Source of the DNA: Sipunculus nudus
Taxonomy: Eukaryota; Annelida; Sipuncula; Golfingiida; Sipunculidae
Direction: 5' to 3'
DNA: 64,000 bases
NCBI GenBank assembly: GCA_026874595.1
Contig: JAPPUL010000073.1
Coordinates: 1,077,973 to 1,141,972 of the forward strand
Part shown: positions 35,740-44,976 of the stretch, piece by piece
How positions within the stretch are numbered: position 1 is the stretch's first letter
Layout of the letters: the number at the start of each line of letters is the position of its first letter
Translations under genes and position numbers: made by a program
Notes under the pieces: generated by a model
What the model was told of the DNA's origin: nothing
Database searches by the model: none
The model's input: the letters and a program-made list of their open reading frames with translations, nothing else

Positions 35740-36589
35740 TAACATCGTGAACAAAGAAAAGACAGAATTAAAAATAGATAAAAACCAAAAGCTAAAAGGG
35801 AAAGAGGGCGAAGGAGGTGGTGAGCGGGTTAGGAAGCTTGGTACTGAGTGGGCTTCATGGGATGGAGCTGTAAATGCTAGAGTTGACACACCAAAACATA
35901 CATTTTTGTTTTTCGCATTTATAGCAGTACTTATATTTATAGGGATAAGCTATACAGTATATTATTTAATCGAGCCAAGACTTAATGAACTTGGCGAGAA
36001 TATATCTTTAATATTCTTCATAGGCTTTATATTAGTTGCCCTATACCTATTAACAAATTATCTGCTTTTATTACTAGCTAGTTATACAAAAACAAATATC
36101 TCCTCAAGATGGAAAGTTAATTTAAAAGTCCTAAACTATATATTAGATAAAGTATTTGCTATTGGAAAACTATTTAACTATAATAAGGACCGGCTTGGGA
36201 ATTCGTTTGTGAAGGTAACAAACAAGTTATATTTACAAGGGCATAAAAGCCGAGGGCAAAGCAAGAGACTTTTGATATTGCTGCCTAGGTGCCTGACGAA
36301 AGACAATTACGAAAACATAAAACGGATAAGCAAGGAACACAACGTCGAACTTGCAATATGTGGAGGGGGGGAGGTTGCACGTAAGAAAGTAAAAGAATAC
36401 CGGCCGAGTGAAATAATAGGAGTTGCCTGCGAGAGGGATTTAGTCAGCGGGATAAAAGATGTTGGAGCTAAACTTCCAGTATACGGGATTCCCAACATAA
36501 GGCCAAACGGGCCCTGCCAAGATACATATATAAACGTAGAGGAGCTTGAGGACATAGTAAAATTATCTTTAAAAGGTCAAAGTACATAA
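35720..36589 (+). CDS. DUF116 family membrane protein
   Basis: 289 aa from ATG 35720, or 280 from GTG 35747; both have a G-rich box about 6-7 bases upstream and the choice is open. Residues 60-84 and 97-121 are membrane helices. The cytoplasmic DUF116 part (about 170-285) has RLLILLPRCLTK, ELAICGGGEVARKK, GVACERDLVSGI and IPNIRPNGPCQDT, with Cys residues that may bind a metal. Function is unknown in the family. Its N-terminus is drawn partly from the repeat array. It is followed by ispA after 144 bp. Confidence 0.85.
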   Translation: MGVTYGGNIVNKEKTELKIDKNQKLKGKEGEGGGERVRKLGTEWASWDGAVNARVDTPKHTFLFFAFIAVLIFIGISYTVYYLIEPRLNELGENISLIFFIGFILVALYLLTNYLLLLLASYTKTNISSRWKVNLKVLNYILDKVFAIGKLFNYNKDRLGNSFVKVTNKLYLQGHKSRGQSKRLLILLPRCLTKDNYENIKRISKEHNVELAICGGGEVARKKVKEYRPSEIIGVACERDLVSGIKDVGAKLPVYGIPNIRPNGPCQDTYINVEELEDIVKLSLKGQST

Positions 36590-36733
36590 AAAAGATAAAG
36601 ACATAAAAGAAATATAAAAGGAAACGGAGATAAAAATTATTATCTTTTAATGTGGGGTCATTATGGAAGACTGATGCTAGTATGAGAGATTATTAAAGAG
36701 TATTTTCACATAGGATTTTTATAGAGGCTATAG

Positions 36734-37662
36734 ATGAATAAGGAGTTATTAGAGGTAAAAAAAAAGAGATAGATTTCTTTTTGAATAAGCATTTACCTTT
36801 GCCGAGTGCGGAAGGATATAACAAAGAGTTACTAGATGCGATACGTTACAGCGTGTTTGCAGGGGGCAAAAGGATACGACCGATATTAAGTATATTGGTA
36901 AAGAAGATGCTCTGTGGTGATGAATCTGGTATATACTATCCTGCCTGTGCGATTGAGCTAATACATACCTATTCGTTAATACATGATGACCTGCCAGCAA
37001 TAGATAATGATGATTACAGACGAGGGAAAGAGAGTTGCCATAAGCGTTATGGCGAGGCGATTGCTCTGCTGGCAGGGGATGGACTTTTAACACTTGCTTT
37101 TGACTGGCTAACAAGAGGAGGACAAGAAAGTAAACTAATATTGAAATTGATACGTGAGGTAAGTAAGGCTTCTGGAATAGACGGGATGGTAGGGGGCCAG
37201 GTTCAAGATGTACTTATGACGGATGCAAAGGCAAAGGAAGGCAAAACAAACATTCATAAAGATGAGAATGAGAAGATGTCAGATCTTGAGATACGGCTTG
37301 AATATATCCATAAGAAGAAGACGGGAGCATTAATACGAGCTTCAGTTTTAGTAGGAGCCTTATGCGGTGGTGGTGATGAGGAAGATATAAAAAGGCTTGG
37401 GCTTTTGGGTGATAAGATAGGACTTGGGTTTCAGATAGTGGATGACATACTTGATGTAGAGGGGAATTTAAAAGAACTTGGCAAGCGTGAAGGTAAGGAT
37501 GCGGCTATGAACAAGCTTACCTATCCCGCCTATTATGGGCTTGAAGAATCAAAAGCACGTGCTGGCAAGCTATTTGAACAGAGCAAAGATTTAATAGGAA
37601 GTTATAAGAATAATGAAGAGTTAAAAGATATGCTTGATATAATGTTTTTGAGGAAAAGTTAA
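36734..37662 (+). CDS. ispA: Farnesyl/geranylgeranyl diphosphate synthase with a frame break at the 5' end
   Basis: Polyprenyl synthase with the first Asp-rich motif DDLPAIDNDD and the second FQIVDDILDVEG, plus FAGGKRIRPIL. The natural start is ATG 36734 (GAGG 6 bases upstream), giving MNKELLEVKKK, but an A9 run at 36757-36765 leads into TAG at 36770-36772. The rest, from DFFLNKHLPLPSAEGYN on, is one base out of frame; A10 would join them into about 309 aa. The only alternative start, TTG 36781, has no clear RBS. With dxs directly after it, it makes the isoprenoid diphosphates used for quinones and by ctaB. Confidence 0.88.
36757..36765 (+). other. A9 homopolymer that breaks the ispA reading frame
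   Basis: A run of nine A after GT in the eighth codon of ispA. A tenth A would restore frame. Ribosome or RNA polymerase slippage on such a tract could do the same. Confidence 0.85.
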
Positions 37663-37700
37663 CCTGAGTCCTACTTAAGGAGAGGCGGTAGGGAAAATTT

Positions 37701-37728
37701 ATAAGGATTTAAGAATAAGGATTTAAGA
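37701..37728. repeat. 14-bp tandem duplication carrying the dxs ribosome-binding site
   Basis: Two perfect copies of ataaggatttaaga end 4 bases before the dxs start codon. Each contains an AAGGA box. Confidence 0.93.
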
Positions 37729-37732
37729 AAAG

Positions 37733-39700
37733 ATGAGTTATTTAGAGAAAATAAAAGGACCAGATGATGTTAAAAAGCTATCTACTCAGGAACTTGAATT
37801 ACTTAGTATAGAGATTCGTGATTTTATAGAGGATGTAGTATTTAGAGTAGGCGGACATTTGTCTTCAAACTTAGGTGTAATTGAAATTAGCATTGCGCTG
37901 CATTATGTATTTGACTTTTTTGCAGATGATAAAATTGTATTTGATGTAAGTCACCAAAGCTATCCTCACAAAATATTAACAGGGCGAAAAGATATTTTCC
38001 ATACGCTAAGACAAAGACATGGACTTTGTGGTTTTACAGATCCTAAAGAAAACAAAGCAGACACTTTTTTATTGGGGCATGCAGGGACCGCCCTATCCTT
38101 AAGTCTTGGGATAGCGTCAGGCAAAAGACTTAGTAGTATGGGAGGAAAGACAATAGCTTTAGTAGGAGATGCAGCTTTAAGTGCAGGTATGTCCTTCGAA
38201 GCATTAAATCATGCAGGACATCTAAACGAAAATCTAATAGTTATATTAAATGACAATGGGATGTCAATATCGCAATCAACGGGCTCCTTTGCCAAATATT
38301 TAAATAAAATAAGATTATCAAACTGTTATCAAGAGGCGCGAGAGGAAATAAAGTCTTTGGTAACAAAGATTCCCAAGCTTGGAGAATCCGTTAAGGAGGC
38401 CTTGGATAACTTGGCAACCGCAATAAAACGCCAGGTAGGAGTAGATGGACGTTTTTTCACGGCTCTTGACTTTGAATATTTTGGACCGTTTGATGGACAT
38501 GATATATCTTTATTAATTGATAGCTTGAAATTAGTAAAGAATTTTAAAAAGCCTGTACTCTTACATATAATAACAAACAAAGGCAATGGACATAAAGATG
38601 CAATGAACAATCCGGAGAAGTTTCATGGCATAGCCCCTCCTCAAGTAAAAGAAGCAGTAAAAGAAAATAAGTTAGAAACTACCAAAAAAGAAATTGAACA
38701 AAACAAAAGCATAAAGCAAAGTGTAGAGGAGAGCATAGAGAAGGTAGCATTTACAAATGTTTTTGCAGATAGTTTAGTTGCGATTGCCAAAAAAGATTTA
38801 AAAGTTATAGGGATAACAGCAGCAATGCCAGGAGGTACAGGGCTTTCTAAGTTTAAGGAACATTATCCAGACCGTTTTTTTGATGTTGCAATATGCGAAC
38901 AACATGCACTCGGACTTGCCGCCGGACAAAGTTCAGCTGGCCTTAAGCCTGTATGTGCAATATATTCGACATTCACGCAAAGGGCATATGACCAAATCTT
39001 TCAAGAGGTATGCTTAAATGCACGTCCTGTATTACTTGCAACAGACAGGGCAGGAGTTGTAGGTGAGGATGGGGCAACACATGCTGGGGTATTTGACATT
39101 AGTTTTTTGCGGTGCATGCCTAATATGGTATTAATGTCACCAAAGGACGGACTTGAACTTAAGGCTATGCTTGAATATACATTACGCTTAAATAAATATC
39201 CAACAAGCATAAGATTTCCTCGAGATAAGACCATAGCACCAAAAGATTATAACCAAAGCACTGCAGATGAGATAGAGTTTGGGAAAGGCGAGGTTTTAAG
39301 ACATGGTTGTGATATTGTACTTGTTGGGTATGGTCCTATGTCTTTAGTATGCCTTTTAGCGGCTGATATTCTTGCTGATATGAATATAAATGCAACTGTA
39401 ATAAACCCACGCTTTGCAAAGCCCATAGATACTAAACTTGTAAGTTACGCTCTTGAACACAATTCATATATTATTACAGTTGAAGATCATAGTATTATTG
39501 GCGGGTTTGGGTCATGTTTTTTAGAGGAAGCAAATAAAATTAGTAAAGCATCATTTAATCTATATATACATGGGGTACCGGATAAGTTTGTACCACATGG
39601 AAAAAGACAACAGATTCTAAAGGAGCTTAATTTGGATGTTGAAGGGATAGTTGAACTGACTAAGAAACTAATAAAAAAAGAAATAGAAATATTTAGATAA
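37733..39700 (+). CDS. dxs: 1-deoxy-D-xylulose-5-phosphate synthase
   Basis: 655 aa. It condenses pyruvate and glyceraldehyde 3-phosphate with thiamine diphosphate at the start of the MEP pathway. Motifs: VGGHLSSNLGVIEI, DVSHQSYPHKILTGR, GHAGTALSLSLGIASG, the ThDP motif GDAALSAGMSFEALNHAG, and NDNGMSIS. The transketolase C domain has RAGVVGEDGATHAGVFD. A Lys/Glu-rich insert at about 302-337 explains the slight extra length. Its last codons are copied in the tandem duplication that follows. Confidence 0.96.
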   Translation: MSYLEKIKGPDDVKKLSTQELELLSIEIRDFIEDVVFRVGGHLSSNLGVIEISIALHYVFDFFADDKIVFDVSHQSYPHKILTGRKDIFHTLRQRHGLCGFTDPKENKADTFLLGHAGTALSLSLGIASGKRLSSMGGKTIALVGDAALSAGMSFEALNHAGHLNENLIVILNDNGMSISQSTGSFAKYLNKIRLSNCYQEAREEIKSLVTKIPKLGESVKEALDNLATAIKRQVGVDGRFFTALDFEYFGPFDGHDISLLIDSLKLVKNFKKPVLLHIITNKGNGHKDAMNNPEKFHGIAPPQVKEAVKENKLETTKKEIEQNKSIKQSVEESIEKVAFTNVFADSLVAIAKKDLKVIGITAAMPGGTGLSKFKEHYPDRFFDVAICEQHALGLAAGQSSAGLKPVCAIYSTFTQRAYDQIFQEVCLNARPVLLATDRAGVVGEDGATHAGVFDISFLRCMPNMVLMSPKDGLELKAMLEYTLRLNKYPTSIRFPRDKTIAPKDYNQSTADEIEFGKGEVLRHGCDIVLVGYGPMSLVCLLAADILADMNINATVINPRFAKPIDTKLVSYALEHNSYIITVEDHSIIGGFGSCFLEEANKISKASFNLYIHGVPDKFVPHGKRQQILKELNLDVEGIVELTKKLIKKEIEIFR

Positions 39701-40280
39701 ATAAATTATGCTTAATCTTGGTTTGTCTTTGGGTTGTCTTTGTTATTTGTATTCGTTATTTGTCTTTGTTATTTGATTCGTTAGCTTTTTTTTTATAAAG
39801 AGCTATTTATAAAGGACTTATCAAAAAAGTTATGATCGCACATTATATTGAGCTTACAAAGCCACGTATTATGTTGCTTATAGTATTTAGTGGACTTACT
39901 GCGTTATTTGTAGAGGGGGAGTTTTTAAAAAATAATCTTTTACTCTCTATACTCTCTATTTTAATACTAGTTTATGTGATAATTACATTAACTAAGAAGC
40001 TCATACAAAAAGAAACAGAAATATTTAGATAAATAAATTATGCTTAATCTTGGTTTGTCTTTGGGTTGTCTTTGTTATTTGTATTCGTTATTTGTCTTTG
40101 TTATTTGATTCGTTAGCTTTTTTTTTATAAAGAGCTATTTATAAAGGACTTATCAAAAAAGTTATGATCGCACATTATATTGAGCTTACAAAGCCACGTA
40201 TTATGTTGCTTATAGTATTTAGTGGACTTACTGCGTTATTTGTAGAGGGGGAGTTTTTAAAAAATAATCTTTTACTCTCT
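39685..40280. repeat. 332-bp-period tandem duplication spanning the dxs end and ctaB start
   Basis: 39685-39948 and 40017-40280 are identical over 264 bp. Each copy holds the end of dxs, the intergenic region and the first 39 codons of ctaB. Left of this core, the copied dxs tail (39993-40016) differs from the original (39661-39684) at four of 24 positions, and similarity fades further upstream. Confidence 0.95.
39832..40032 (+). pseudogene. Truncated ctaB copy fused to a copied dxs tail
   Basis: 66 codons. The first 39 residues are identical to CtaB (MIAHYIELTKPRIMLLIVFS); then SILSILILVYVII; then LTKKLIQKETEIFR, the Dxs C-terminus in slightly altered form, ending in TAA 40030-40032. A 9-bp duplication actctctat lies at 39942-39959. 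The product would be a single membrane hairpin; I take it as a by-product of the tandem duplication. Confidence 0.85.
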
Positions 40281-41021
40281 GTTTTAATACTATTTGCTCT
40301 TTACCTAACGGGAGGCTGTGCAAACGCTTTAAATCAATACTTTGAACGTCATATTGATGCTAAAATGTCAAGAACTAATAAACGACGTCCCCTACCTATG
40401 GGCATTATAACCCCCAGTTCGGCGCTAGCTTTTTCTATTTCTATAGGTTTAATTGGTGTTTTTATCTTTGGTTATGTTTTCAATTTGCTAAGCGCTTTTC
40501 TGTCTCTTGCTACCATACTATTTTATAGCCTCTTCTATACCTTGTATCTAAAGCCTAATACCCCTCAGAATATAGTCATAGGCGGGATTGCAGGTTCTAT
40601 GCCACCTGTAATCGTTTGGGCTGCTGTTAGAGGAGATGTAATGGATATTGTCCCATGGGCTTTGTTCTTTATAATTTTTCTTTGGACTCCTCCCCACTTT
40701 TGGATACTTGCGCTTTATTTTAAAGAAGATTACAAAATATCAGGTCTGCCTATGTTACCTGTAATAAAAAATCAACACGATACTCTTAAAATTATTTTCA
40801 TATATACCATAATCCTTGTCATATTCACCCTAGCATTTGCAATTACACAAGGAGTATTTTATATAATCGTATCTCTTATCTTAAACACTATTTTAATTTT
40901 AAAATCGTACAATGTCTTAAAAGATATGTCCAGAAGCCTACAGAAGAATCTCTTCCTTTACTCTCTCATCTACCTTTTCACTTTGTTTTCTGCTCTTATA
41001 ATCGAAAATACTATCTTTTAA
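40164..41021 (+). CDS. ctaB: Protoheme IX farnesyltransferase (heme O synthase)
   Basis: 285 aa UbiA-type prenyltransferase with about nine membrane helices. The first Asp-rich motif is NALNQYFERHIDAKMSRT, followed by NKRRPLP. The second conserved loop is YLKPNTPQNIVIGGIAGSMPPVI. It adds a farnesyl group to heme b for heme-copper oxidases, so the cell should own such an oxidase. The upstream region and start codon are duplicated (332-bp repeat). Codons shift here from A-ending (dxs) to T-ending. Confidence 0.95.
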   Translation: MIAHYIELTKPRIMLLIVFSGLTALFVEGEFLKNNLLLSVLILFALYLTGGCANALNQYFERHIDAKMSRTNKRRPLPMGIITPSSALAFSISIGLIGVFIFGYVFNLLSAFLSLATILFYSLFYTLYLKPNTPQNIVIGGIAGSMPPVIVWAAVRGDVMDIVPWALFFIIFLWTPPHFWILALYFKEDYKISGLPMLPVIKNQHDTLKIIFIYTIILVIFTLAFAITQGVFYIIVSLILNTILILKSYNVLKDMSRSLQKNLFLYSLIYLFTLFSALIIENTIF

Positions 41022-41050
41022 AGATACTCCTTTGCCTATATTCTATATCG

Positions 41051-42361
41051 TTAAGCCATAATACGTTTGTAAAATGTGTTTGTAGCCCGCTCGTATACTA
41101 TCTGCCCTTCTACTATTGTGTGTGTTGCAAAGCCTTTTAGCTTCTTACCTATATATGGTGAGTTTTTACTTATCGAATGAAAAAAATCATCTCCTATTAC
41201 AATCTCCAAGTTGGGATCTATAATCGTTATATCTGCTTTGCCACCCTTTCTTAATTCCCCCCCCTCAACTTTTAACACTTTAGCAGGATTACTACTCAAT
41301 TTACGGACCATTTGGCTTAAGCTAATTTCTTTCTTGCATACAAGATGTGTATAGATTAACGGTAAGGTCGTCTCAAGACCTATTACTCCATAAGGCGCAT
41401 TTATAAATTCTGTGTCTTTCTCATTCGAAAGCCATGGTATATGTCCGCTTACTATTACATCTATTACATCCTCCTTCAAACCCTTTATTAGTGCCTTTTT
41501 ATCTTCATGGGTCCTTAGGGGTGGTGATATCTTTAAATTTGTATCATAATTTGAATTAATTAAATTCTCTTCCGTCAAAGTTAAGTGATAGGGCATTACT
41601 TCACAACTCAAGCTTAATCCCCTACATTTACCATATCTTATATGCTCAACCGACTCCTTTGTTGATATTGTCTTTATATGAAGTCTTGAGTTTGTGAATT
41701 CGCAAAGCATTATATCTCTCATCACTTGCATATATTCTGCTATGTTAGGGATCCCTCTAAATCCAAGCAAGGTTGATACATATCCCTCATTCACACAACC
41801 GTCCTTTGATAATTCCATATTCTCACAATAACTTAATATCGGTAAATCATACATTTTACAATATTCAAAGCCTTTTCGCATTATATTTGCATCCATAATC
41901 GTCATGTCTGTAAGCCCATATACTCCCGCTTGAAAAAGCCCGTATATATCGCTTAACTCCTCTCCTAAAAGTCCCTTTGTAAGTCCTCCTATTGGAAAGA
42001 CTTTTACAAGCGATATCTCTTTTGCTCGACTAAGCACATATTTTACACCCAGCTTATTGTCTATTACTGGACTTGTATGCGGCATGCACGCTATCCCGGT
42101 ATACCCTCCTGCTGCTGCACTCTCCATTCCCGTCTTTATTGTCCCTATATCTTCTCGACCAGGCTCTCGTAATATCATATTCATATCTATTAATCCGGGA
42201 CTTACTATCTTACCTCCTGCATCTATCTCATCCACCCCCTCTACCTTGCCAAGACCCTTTTGCATCCGCAATATCCTGCCTCCACTTACCTCTATGTCTA
42301 GTTTCTCCGCAAGTCCATTTGTCGGGCTTATAACTAATCCTCCCCTAATTACTAGACCCAT
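41051..42361 (-). CDS. pyrC': Dihydroorotase-like protein lacking the metal site (pseudo-dihydroorotase)
   Basis: 436 aa, amidohydrolase fold of the PyrC type: SPGLIDMNMILREPG, GGYTGIACMPHTSPVIDN, CVNEGYVSTLLGFRGIP. All the metal ligands seem lost. HxH of the family is NMI here; HCED is YCEN; the HxxHxST segment is HIKTIST; TPHHL is MPYHL; the catalytic DHAPH is GHIPW. The known parallel is the inactive PyrC' that builds the aspartate transcarbamoylase complex in Pseudomonas and Thermus-type systems. It overlaps pyrB by 17 bp. An active dihydroorotase must lie elsewhere if the pathway is complete. Confidence 0.88.
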   Translation of the reverse strand: MGLVIRGGLVISPTNGLAEKLDIEVSGGRILRMQKGLGKVEGVDEIDAGGKIVSPGLIDMNMILREPGREDIGTIKTGMESAAAGGYTGIACMPHTSPVIDNKLGVKYVLSRAKEISLVKVFPIGGLTKGLLGEELSDIYGLFQAGVYGLTDMTIMDANIMRKGFEYCKMYDLPILSYCENMELSKDGCVNEGYVSTLLGFRGIPNIAEYMQVMRDIMLCEFTNSRLHIKTISTKESVEHIRYGKCRGLSLSCEVMPYHLTLTEENLINSNYDTNLKISPPLRTHEDKKALIKGLKEDVIDVIVSGHIPWLSNEKDTEFINAPYGVIGLETTLPLIYTHLVCKKEISLSQMVRKLSSNPAKVLKVEGGELRKGGKADITIIDPNLEIVIGDDFFHSISKNSPYIGKKLKGFATHTIVEGQIVYERATNTFYKRIMA

Positions 42362-43280
42362 GTCGACCCCCCAAAAGTAACGAAAATACCGACATCCGTA
42401 CTGCTACCCCATTTGTTACTTGTTCTTCTATCGTAGAATTTGCACTGTAGGCTACTTCATAAGACAACTCTATCCCCCGGTTTATAGGACCTGGATGCAT
42501 TACTAAGGCTCCATCTTTTGCATATCTTATATTAAGCTCATTTACCGTGTATTGTCTTACGTAATCTTCTAACGACGGGAATAGTCTCTCCTGCTGCCTC
42601 TCAAATTGTATCCTAAGACAATATACTACATCAACTCCATTAAGACCCGTTTTTAAATCGTTATATACTTTGCACCCTAAATCTTCTATCTTCCTCGGTA
42701 TCAATGTCGAGGGACCCACCACCCTTACCTCTGCTCCTAACTTATTTAAACCTATTATATTTGAACGTGAAACTCGGCTGTGAGTTATGTCTCCTACCAA
42801 CGCTACCTTAAGACCTTTTATTCTACCCTTTTTCTCTTTTATTGTGTAGAGGTCCAGTAACGCTTGAGTCGGATGCTCGTGCGTTCCATCTCCCCCATTT
42901 ATTATCGATAATGAGGTCTTCTTAGATAAAAAATGGGGCGCTCCGGAGGCATTATGGCGAAGCACTATTATATCTGCATTTAAGGCTTCTACTGTCTTTG
43001 CTGTGTCTATTAGACTCTCTTGTTTTACTATACTGCTTGTTGTTGCGCTTATGTTTATTACATCTGCACTAAGGGCTTTTGCTGCTAGCTCAAATGAGGT
43101 TCGCGTGCGTGTCGATGGCTCGTAAAATACATTCACTACCATCTTCCCCCGCAGCAACGGCACCTTCTTTACTTGTCGCGTGAATATCTTTTTCATCCCT
43201 TCTGCTTGTCTTAGTATCTCTTCTATCTCTTCTCCCTCAAGCTCATAAAGTCCAAGCAAATCTTTTCTCTTATATTTCAA
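42345..43280 (-). CDS. pyrB: Aspartate carbamoyltransferase catalytic chain
   Basis: 311 aa. It joins carbamoyl phosphate and aspartate. Motifs: EPSTRTRTSFELAAKAL (carbamoyl phosphate), GDGTHEHPTQALLDL, HSRVSRSNI, and HPGPINRGIEL. There is no regulatory chain pyrI next to it; instead it overlaps a pseudo-dihydroorotase by 17 bp, which suggests a PyrB-PyrC' complex. PyrR lies 9 bp upstream. Confidence 0.96.
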   Translation of the reverse strand: MKYKRKDLLGLYELEGEEIEEILRQAEGMKKIFTRQVKKVPLLRGKMVVNVFYEPSTRTRTSFELAAKALSADVINISATTSSIVKQESLIDTAKTVEALNADIIVLRHNASGAPHFLSKKTSLSIINGGDGTHEHPTQALLDLYTIKEKKGRIKGLKVALVGDITHSRVSRSNIIGLNKLGAEVRVVGPSTLIPRKIEDLGCKVYNDLKTGLNGVDVVYCLRIQFERQQERLFPSLEDYVRQYTVNELNIRYAKDGALVMHPGPINRGIELSYEVAYSANSTIEEQVTNGVAVRMSVFSLLLGGRHGSSN

Positions 43281-43289
43281 ATCCCAATT

Positions 43290-43832
43290 CTATCCTTGTC
43301 TCATATATATTACTCCCTCCTCTCCATCCTCCTCTTTTAACTTCACTTCTATCTTCTCTTTACTCCCCGATGATAACACCTTCCCACAATAATTAGGGCA
43401 TATCGGTAACTCCCGCCCCCCTCGATCCACGAGTATTGCAAGCTCTATCTTCTTCGGCCGCCCGTAATCCATTATCTGATCTATTGCTGCGCGTATCGTT
43501 CGCCCCGTTTGAAGGACATCGTCTACTAGGATTATCCGCTTGCCTGATACGTCGAATAGTATATTTGTCTCCCCTACCTTAAGATCTCCTCCACGCTCTA
43601 TAAAATCATCCCTATAAAGCGATATGTCTACTGTCCCATATTCTACCTCCCCCCCACTTAACTCCCCTCCCATTAACCCTATAAAGCGCTTTGCCAATAT
43701 GTCCCCCCGCCTAACTATCCCTATAAAAGCAAGCCCTTTTTTTTCCCCCCCTCTTAATATCTTTTTTGACATCCCTATAAGCGCCTCACTTATTTCTTCC
43801 CCATCCATTATATTTTCTCGCTCTACTTTCAT
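43290..43832 (-). CDS. pyrR: PyrR-type bifunctional regulator/uracil phosphoribosyltransferase
   Basis: 180 aa. The PRPP site is IILVDDVLQTGRTIRAAID; AILVDRGGRELPICPNYCG is the family's typical next segment. PyrR binds pyr mRNA and controls attenuation when UMP is high in Gram-positives, and is often only a phosphoribosyltransferase elsewhere. It is the first gene of pyrR-pyrB-pyrC'. I saw no clear anti-terminator structure in the 117 bp upstream. Confidence 0.93.
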   Translation of the reverse strand: MKVERENIMDGEEISEALIGMSKKILRGGEKKGLAFIGIVRRGDILAKRFIGLMGGELSGGEVEYGTVDISLYRDDFIERGGDLKVGETNILFDVSGKRIILVDDVLQTGRTIRAAIDQIMDYGRPKKIELAILVDRGGRELPICPNYCGKVLSSGSKEKIEVKLKEEDGEEGVIYMRQG

Positions 43833-43949
43833 CGCTTTTCTCCTTCCTCTATTCCCATATCTTACATTCCAATATCCTACATTCCCCCCTACTTAAACCA
43901 TACTCCCATCCCCTTGCTAAATCTTACATCCTAATTACAAATATACTCC

Positions 43950-44510
43950 CTACTCAAGAACTTTATCCACCCTCCTCACTATCTCTTTTATTTCTCCTTC
44001 CCCATCTACTCCTTCTAAGAGCCCAAGACCCCTATAGTAGCTTATTAGCGGCTTCGTTTGCTCTTTATACACCTTAAGCCGATTCTCTATTGTCTTTGCA
44101 TTGTCGTCTGTTCGACCCTCCTTCGCACCTCGCCCCATAAGACGACTCTTTAATTCCTCCTCCCCTACGCGTATCTCTACTACCTTGTCTAATTTAACCC
44201 CTACTCGCTTCAACATCTTGCCAAGCTCATCTGCTTGCACTTCTGTCCTCGGAAATCCATCCAACAAAAATCCTCCCCCACAATCAGCCTCCCCTAACCT
44301 GCCCTCTATCATCTTTACTATTATTCCGTCCGGTACTAACTCTCCTCTGTCCATATACACCCTCGCCGCTTTCCCTAACTCTGTACCGCCTGATACCTCC
44401 TCTCTTAGCATCTCACCTGTTGATATGTGGACTAGCTTATACTTCTTTACTATATATTCGCTTTGTGTCCCTTTCCCAGACCCAGGCGCTCCTAACAATA
44501 TTATATTCAT
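43950..44510 (-). CDS. adk: Adenylate kinase (short type)
   Basis: 186 aa. It balances ATP, ADP and AMP. The P-loop is LLGAPGSGKGTQSEYIV; the AMP site HISTGEMLREEV, LVPDGIIVKMI and GFLLDGFPRTEVQADEL. The lid is the short form (GRGAKEGRTDDNAKTIENRLKVY) with no zinc fingers. It lies upstream of pyrR on the same strand, 117 bp away. Confidence 0.96.
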   Translation of the reverse strand: MNIILLGAPGSGKGTQSEYIVKKYKLVHISTGEMLREEVSGGTELGKAARVYMDRGELVPDGIIVKMIEGRLGEADCGGGFLLDGFPRTEVQADELGKMLKRVGVKLDKVVEIRVGEEELKSRLMGRGAKEGRTDDNAKTIENRLKVYKEQTKPLISYYRGLGLLEGVDGEGEIKEIVRRVDKVLE

Positions 44511-44745
44511 TCCTTTTCCCCTTTTTCTATTTTCTAAAACGCTCCTTTCTACCCTTATTTCAAATCTAGCTATTTATTCTTTCCATTTTCTATTATTTAT
44601 ATTTTATTTATACTTTTTTTTATCAAAAACTCCTTCCCTTTGTAATCTTTCCTCTAGCATTTGGGTATATACTTTATGCTTTGTTTTTATTAGCTTTTGT
44701 CTTTAGAGTGAATAGCTCTTTATTAGGTTTATCGGAGGTTTTTTT

Positions 44746-44964
44746 ATGGCTAAACATTCTTCTTTTAACGTCTTGGGTATGTCTTGTTCTCATTGCGTTT
44801 CTAGAATTAACAAGGCTCTTTCTATTAACGGTATTTCTTCTGTTTCTGTCTCTTTGAAGAATAATACTGTCGACTTCGATTATGATGACTCTATCTTAGA
44901 TATTAACAATACTGCTCGTGAGGCTATTCAAAAGGCAGGCTTTAGAGTAAATTTAGATAGTTAA
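44746..44964 (+). CDS. copZ: Copper chaperone-like HMA protein (CopZ)
   Basis: 72 aa, a single heavy-metal-associated domain with the Cu(I)-binding MSCSHCVSRI (CxxC). It likely delivers copper to the CopA ATPase encoded 12 bp downstream. GGAGG lies about 7 bases before the ATG. No CueR or CsoR regulator gene is adjacent. Confidence 0.93.
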   Translation: MAKHSSFNVLGMSCSHCVSRINKALSINGISSVSVSLKNNTVDFDYDDSILDINNTAREAIQKAGFRVNLDS

Positions 44965-44976
44965 AAAGGCGAGGTA

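Noticed and set aside
39781-39820. Terminator between dxs and ctaB
   Set aside because: The stem around the T9 run is interrupted and weak, and the arrangement is duplicated with the segment; not convincing.
44511-44745. Copper-responsive operator or regulator site upstream of copZ
   Set aside because: No clear inverted repeat of the CueR or CsoR kind and no regulator gene nearby.
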